A DNA stretch of 64,000 nucleotides, taken from Triplophysa rosa. Lineage: Eukaryota; Chordata; Actinopteri; Cypriniformes; Nemacheilidae. A program made the position numbers and the translations under genes. Position 1 is the stretch's first letter. Every line of letters begins with the position of its first letter. Shown here piece after piece: positions 61,201 through 64,000 of this stretch. The stretch lies in contig NC_079891.1 of NCBI RefSeq assembly GCF_024868665.1, positions 24,032,103-24,096,102 of the forward strand, given 5' to 3'. The notes below the pieces were generated by a model, which saw only the letters and a program-made list of their open reading frames with translations, searched no databases and was not told the DNA's origin.

Positions 61201-63685
61201 ACATAGACACACACACGGACGTGCAGACACACGGACGCGCATGCACACACACACACACACACACAGACAAGAACGCACACACAGACACGCATGCATAGTG
61301 AAAGCACACATTTAAGATAAAGGAAAGAGAAACACAGGTCAAATATTAAACAGACTATAAATTTCTATATGCAATATTAATCAAGTAAAACTTTAAAATT
61401 CTAATTCTAAAGCAGCCCCCCGGCCAGGCAAATAGTGCAAAACAGTACGCAAACAGTGGCGAGGAACCCAAAACTCCAATCGAGAAAAAAAGACTCAGGA
61501 GACATATTGTGTAAATAGTGGGATGGTTCTGCGCAGATGTTATAGGTTTAGACTTGCTAACTAAATGCTAAGAACAATACAGAAATACAGACAATACTTT
61601 TTGCTGAATTCACAAACATCAAATTTCAAATGTTACTTTTCCTCTTGATTCTAGAACCAACAGATAATGCCAGTGTCAACTTTAATAAATACAAGGGTGA
61701 TTATTACGTCAGCACAGAGACAAACTTCATGCACAGAGTGGACCCAGAGACTTTGGAGACCAAACAGAAGGTAAGAAGCATAACCTGTGTTTTCAAAATC
61801 ATCTAATGCTATCTTCATTGGCACACCTCCTTTTATCTAGATGTTTATTTAAAGGTAACATTTTACCACCCCAAAAATACACATTTATAATTTAAAGTAT
61901 GGTTGTTATTTGTAGGTGGACTGGAGCAAGTTCTTGGCAGTAAATGGTGCTACCGCTCATCCACACATTGATCCAGATGGCACAGCTTACAACATGGGTA
62001 ACTCATATGGGAAAAAAGGTTAGATTAAAGTCATCTTCTGATGTGCCCACTATGAGGTCAGATGCCATAATATTACCAATGACAGAGGTTTGGTGGCAAG
62101 AAGCTGTGCTGTCATGTGTGTTTTACAGGGACTTTCTACAACATCATCATGGTTCCCCCTGAAACAGAAGGTCCAGAAGATACTCTAAACGGAGCAAAGA
62201 TATTATGCTCTATCGCCCCTCACGACAAATCTAAACCCTCCTATTATCACAGCTTTGGTAAATGAAGCACATTTATCATCATCATCATATCTTAATCTTT
62301 AGGTGATCAAAAGAAACATCTAAAGGTCTACAGTCATATTCTTCTGTGAATGGAGAGAAGTAATCTTATAAATGTGCAGAACTAAAGTTTTAATGTTGTT
62401 CTCCTGGACATTTCAGGCATGTCAGAAAACTATGTAGTGTTCATCGAGCAGCCCATTAAGATGGATCTGTTTAAGATAATGACCAGCAAGTTGAAGGGAA
62501 AAGCATTAAGTGATGGTATTTACTGGGACCCCAACCAAGAAACCATCTTCCACCTCATTGACAAACAAACTGGAAAGGTAAGATGATAATCATGTATTTA
62601 GTCTCACTGAGAGCAATCTTCTCTCTTATCCAGTATTTACTTAGTGATTATTAAAGTGATACAGAACAAAAACATGACATTAGATTTGGTTTAGTATACT
62701 GTAGTTGTGTAGTCATAAACTTGAATAATGACTTAAAGGTCAAGTTTGTGAAATTTAGCATCATCTAGCGGCGAGGTTGCAAATTGCAACCAACAGCTCA
62801 GTCCACCCCACCCTTTTGAAGCACTACGGTGACTGACACAGAACTAAGATGTCATCACATTTTCACTTCTTTGCTGAAGGAGAGAATGTATTTATAAAAC
62901 ACGCTATGTAGAGCAGTTTCTCCGTTTAGGGCTACTGTAGAAACAACATGGCAAATTCCATGCAAGGGGACCGGCGGTGTATGTAGATAGAAATAGCTCA
63001 TTCAAATATAATAAAACATAACGCTTCATTATGTAAGGTCTTTATACACCCCTGAACACATAGTTATGTATATTATATTGCATTTCTGTAAATAGATCCT
63101 AAATTGCACATTGCAACTTTAATATCTTTTTAGGAGAGCCCAGTGAAGTATCACGCCAAAGCCATGTCCACCTTTCATCAGATCAACGCCTTAGAGCAGG
63201 ATGGATTTCTTATGTTAGACATGTGCTGTTCTGATGATGGTAATGCCATAAACAACTACTTCATCCAAAACATGCGTCAATCCGGAGAGGCACTGGATAA
63301 AGTAATAGTCTTTCTTTAACTCTTCTTCTATGTCAATATTTTCTTAATTTTGACCATGCACTGTTGTTAAAAGTCCCTTTCTATTTCCCTGACTGAAATT
63401 AATAACACATTAAAGTAAAGTATGGAATACAGAGCTAATGAATAGCAAAGAGCTGTTCTTGAACAACAGTGAACAATAAATCACATTCGAATCCCATGAA
63501 TGACATTCTCTTTCTTTACTCCACTCTCTTTATCTACTGTATCTCAGATGTATGACAGCATAGGCCGGCCATATCCTCGTCGTTTTGTGCTACCTCTTAA
63601 TATCACCAAGGACATGCCGCTGGAACAGAACCTCAACACAAGATGTGACAGCAAGGCTACTGCTGTCTGCCGTATGAAAAATCAG
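58277..63685 (+). CDS. bco2: BCO2 family carotenoid oxygenase, 5' part; 3' end outside the window
   Basis: Mitochondrial iron-dependent dioxygenase that cleaves carotenoids eccentrically (9',10' bond). Exons: 58277-58304 (inferred), 59680-59863, 60101-60312, 61655-61770, 61916-62018, 62129-62257, 62417-62577, 63134-63301, 63548-63685; all GT-AG and in phase, 413 codons in hand. Seen: [70 protein letters not shown] with an iron-binding His; [17 protein letters not shown] with another; [14 protein letters not shown] with a third; [11 protein letters not shown]. The fourth His is near the C-terminus, beyond the window. BCO2 rather than BCO1 is judged from GPGKFEFG, the HPH box and FHQINA. The start exon is a phase-1 fit with donor TTGG/GTAAGA; an in-frame ATG at 58241 would add 12 residues. 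Fish have several bco2 paralogues, and which one this is cannot be settled. Confidence 0.88.
58960..59318. repeat. Long fold-back element in bco2 intron 1
   Basis: GAGGTTGGCCACACATATCA at the left pairs with the inverted GAGGTTGGCCACATATGTGT at the right. The pairing continues with GTAAATTTGAAGT and further in with GCACAAATCCAATT, so about 150 bp of each arm match. No target duplication is evident. It would make a strong hairpin in DNA or RNA. Confidence 0.75.
60588..60710 (-). repeat. Degenerate SINE fragment in bco2 intron 3
   Basis: On the minus strand CACAAAGATCATGGGTTTGA followed by TTACCGGGGAG is a decayed tRNA-like head. The body text CATTTATCAAAG-type with GTGACATACAGTGCATCTGA follows. 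Similar to the copies at 13.8 and 35.4 kb but poorer. Confidence 0.5.
61143..61300. repeat. CA-rich microsatellite, imperfect
   Basis: A long run of ACAC with inserted GACG, ATGC and GGAC units, including an uninterrupted ACACACACACACACACACA tract near 61.25 kb, inside the intron before exon 4 of bco2. Not coding, although low-complexity ORFs occur in it on both strands. Confidence 0.85.
62733..63122. mobile_element. TTAA-flanked MITE in bco2 intron 7
   Basis: It begins TTAAAGGTCAAGTTTGTGAA and ends TTGCACATTGCAACTTTAA, with TTAA at both ends (62733-62736 and 63119-63122). The AAATTTAGCATCATCTAGCGG text is characteristic of a common cyprinid MITE. It is 390 bp long and has no coding capacity. 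Confidence 0.7.
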
Positions 63686-63738
63686 GTCTGTTCTTTGGTG
63701 CTGGTTACATTCAGTCTATGCACCTCATGCACATGGTA

Positions 63739-64000
63739 TTAAAGTGATAGTTCACCCAAAAATGATAAAATTTCTGTCATCATTTACTCACCCTCTTTTC
63801 ATTTTAAACCTGTATGACTTTATTTCTCCCGCAGACCACAAAAGAACATATTTTGAAGAACGTTGGTAACCAAACAGCATTGGCCCCCATTCATTTCTAT
63901 TGTATGGACACAAAACCAATGAAAGTGAAAGGGGGGCAGTTAACAACATCCTTCAAAACATATTCTTTGTGTTTTCCGGAAGAAAGAAAGTCATACAGGT
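63739..64000. mobile_element. TTAA palindromic MITE, cut by the window end
   Basis: The left arm TTAAAGTGATAGTTCACCCA with GTCATCATTTACTCACCCTC is an excellent match to the Angel-like family. The centre GGTAACCAAACAGCATTGGC and the start of the right arm AGAAAGAAAGTCATACAGG are present, and then the window ends. Confidence 0.85.

Noticed and set aside
61105..61342. Cys/Val/His-rich ORFs on both strands near 61.1-61.3 kb
   Set aside because: They are translations of the CA microsatellite in a bco2 intron.
1..64000. CRISPR arrays, prophage-like or bacterial operon structure
   Set aside because: None seen; intron-exon structure and repeats are those of a vertebrate nuclear genome.

Overview
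The window is vertebrate nuclear DNA. Every gene is split into short exons with GT-AG introns and vertebrate exon phases, and the intergenic DNA is AT-rich and full of small transposons. The types seen (TTAA-flanked palindromic MITEs, Tc1-like elements with TA duplications, short hAT elements with 8-bp duplications, tRNA-headed SINEs) point to a teleost, most likely a cypriniform (carp, minnow or loach relative). The species cannot be named from the sequence alone.

Five protein genes are recognised. From left to right: adamts15 (minus, 961-15030, 8 coding exons, 965 aa); adamts8 (plus, 16930-25989, 9 exons, 935 aa), divergent from adamts15 across 1.9 kb; zbtb44 (plus, 31879-37209, 5 coding exons, 658 aa, with a likely untranslated first exon near 29.0-29.26 kb); timm8b (minus, 52719-53089, 2 exons, 95 aa); and a bco2 family gene (plus, 58277 to beyond the last exon seen at 63685), whose 3' part lies outside the window. 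All exon joins proposed here keep the reading frame.

The genes do not form one pathway. adamts15 and adamts8 are secreted metalloproteases of the proteoglycanase clade and form an old head-to-head pair. zbtb44 is a BTB/zinc-finger nuclear protein. timm8b is a small chaperone of the mitochondrial intermembrane space. bco2 is a carotenoid-cleaving iron dioxygenase. The adamts15-adamts8-zbtb44 block matches human 11q24.3, and timm8b-bco2 matches human 11q23.1, so two blocks far apart in human lie about 15 kb from each other here.

The stretch from about 37.2 to 52.7 kb (zbtb44 3' UTR and then intergenic DNA) has no gene that can be supported, only repeats and one unassigned 179-codon ORF. Four hAT-like elements have perfect 8-bp target duplications; one lies about 160 bp upstream of the timm8b start codon. 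The least explained signal is a 97-bp segment found twice at 97% identity: once just upstream of the adamts15 start codon, and once in adamts15 intron 1 inside a MITE-like frame. The three differences between the copies all fall at the same codon position of a shared open frame. No RNA gene, CRISPR array or prokaryote-style defence system is seen.
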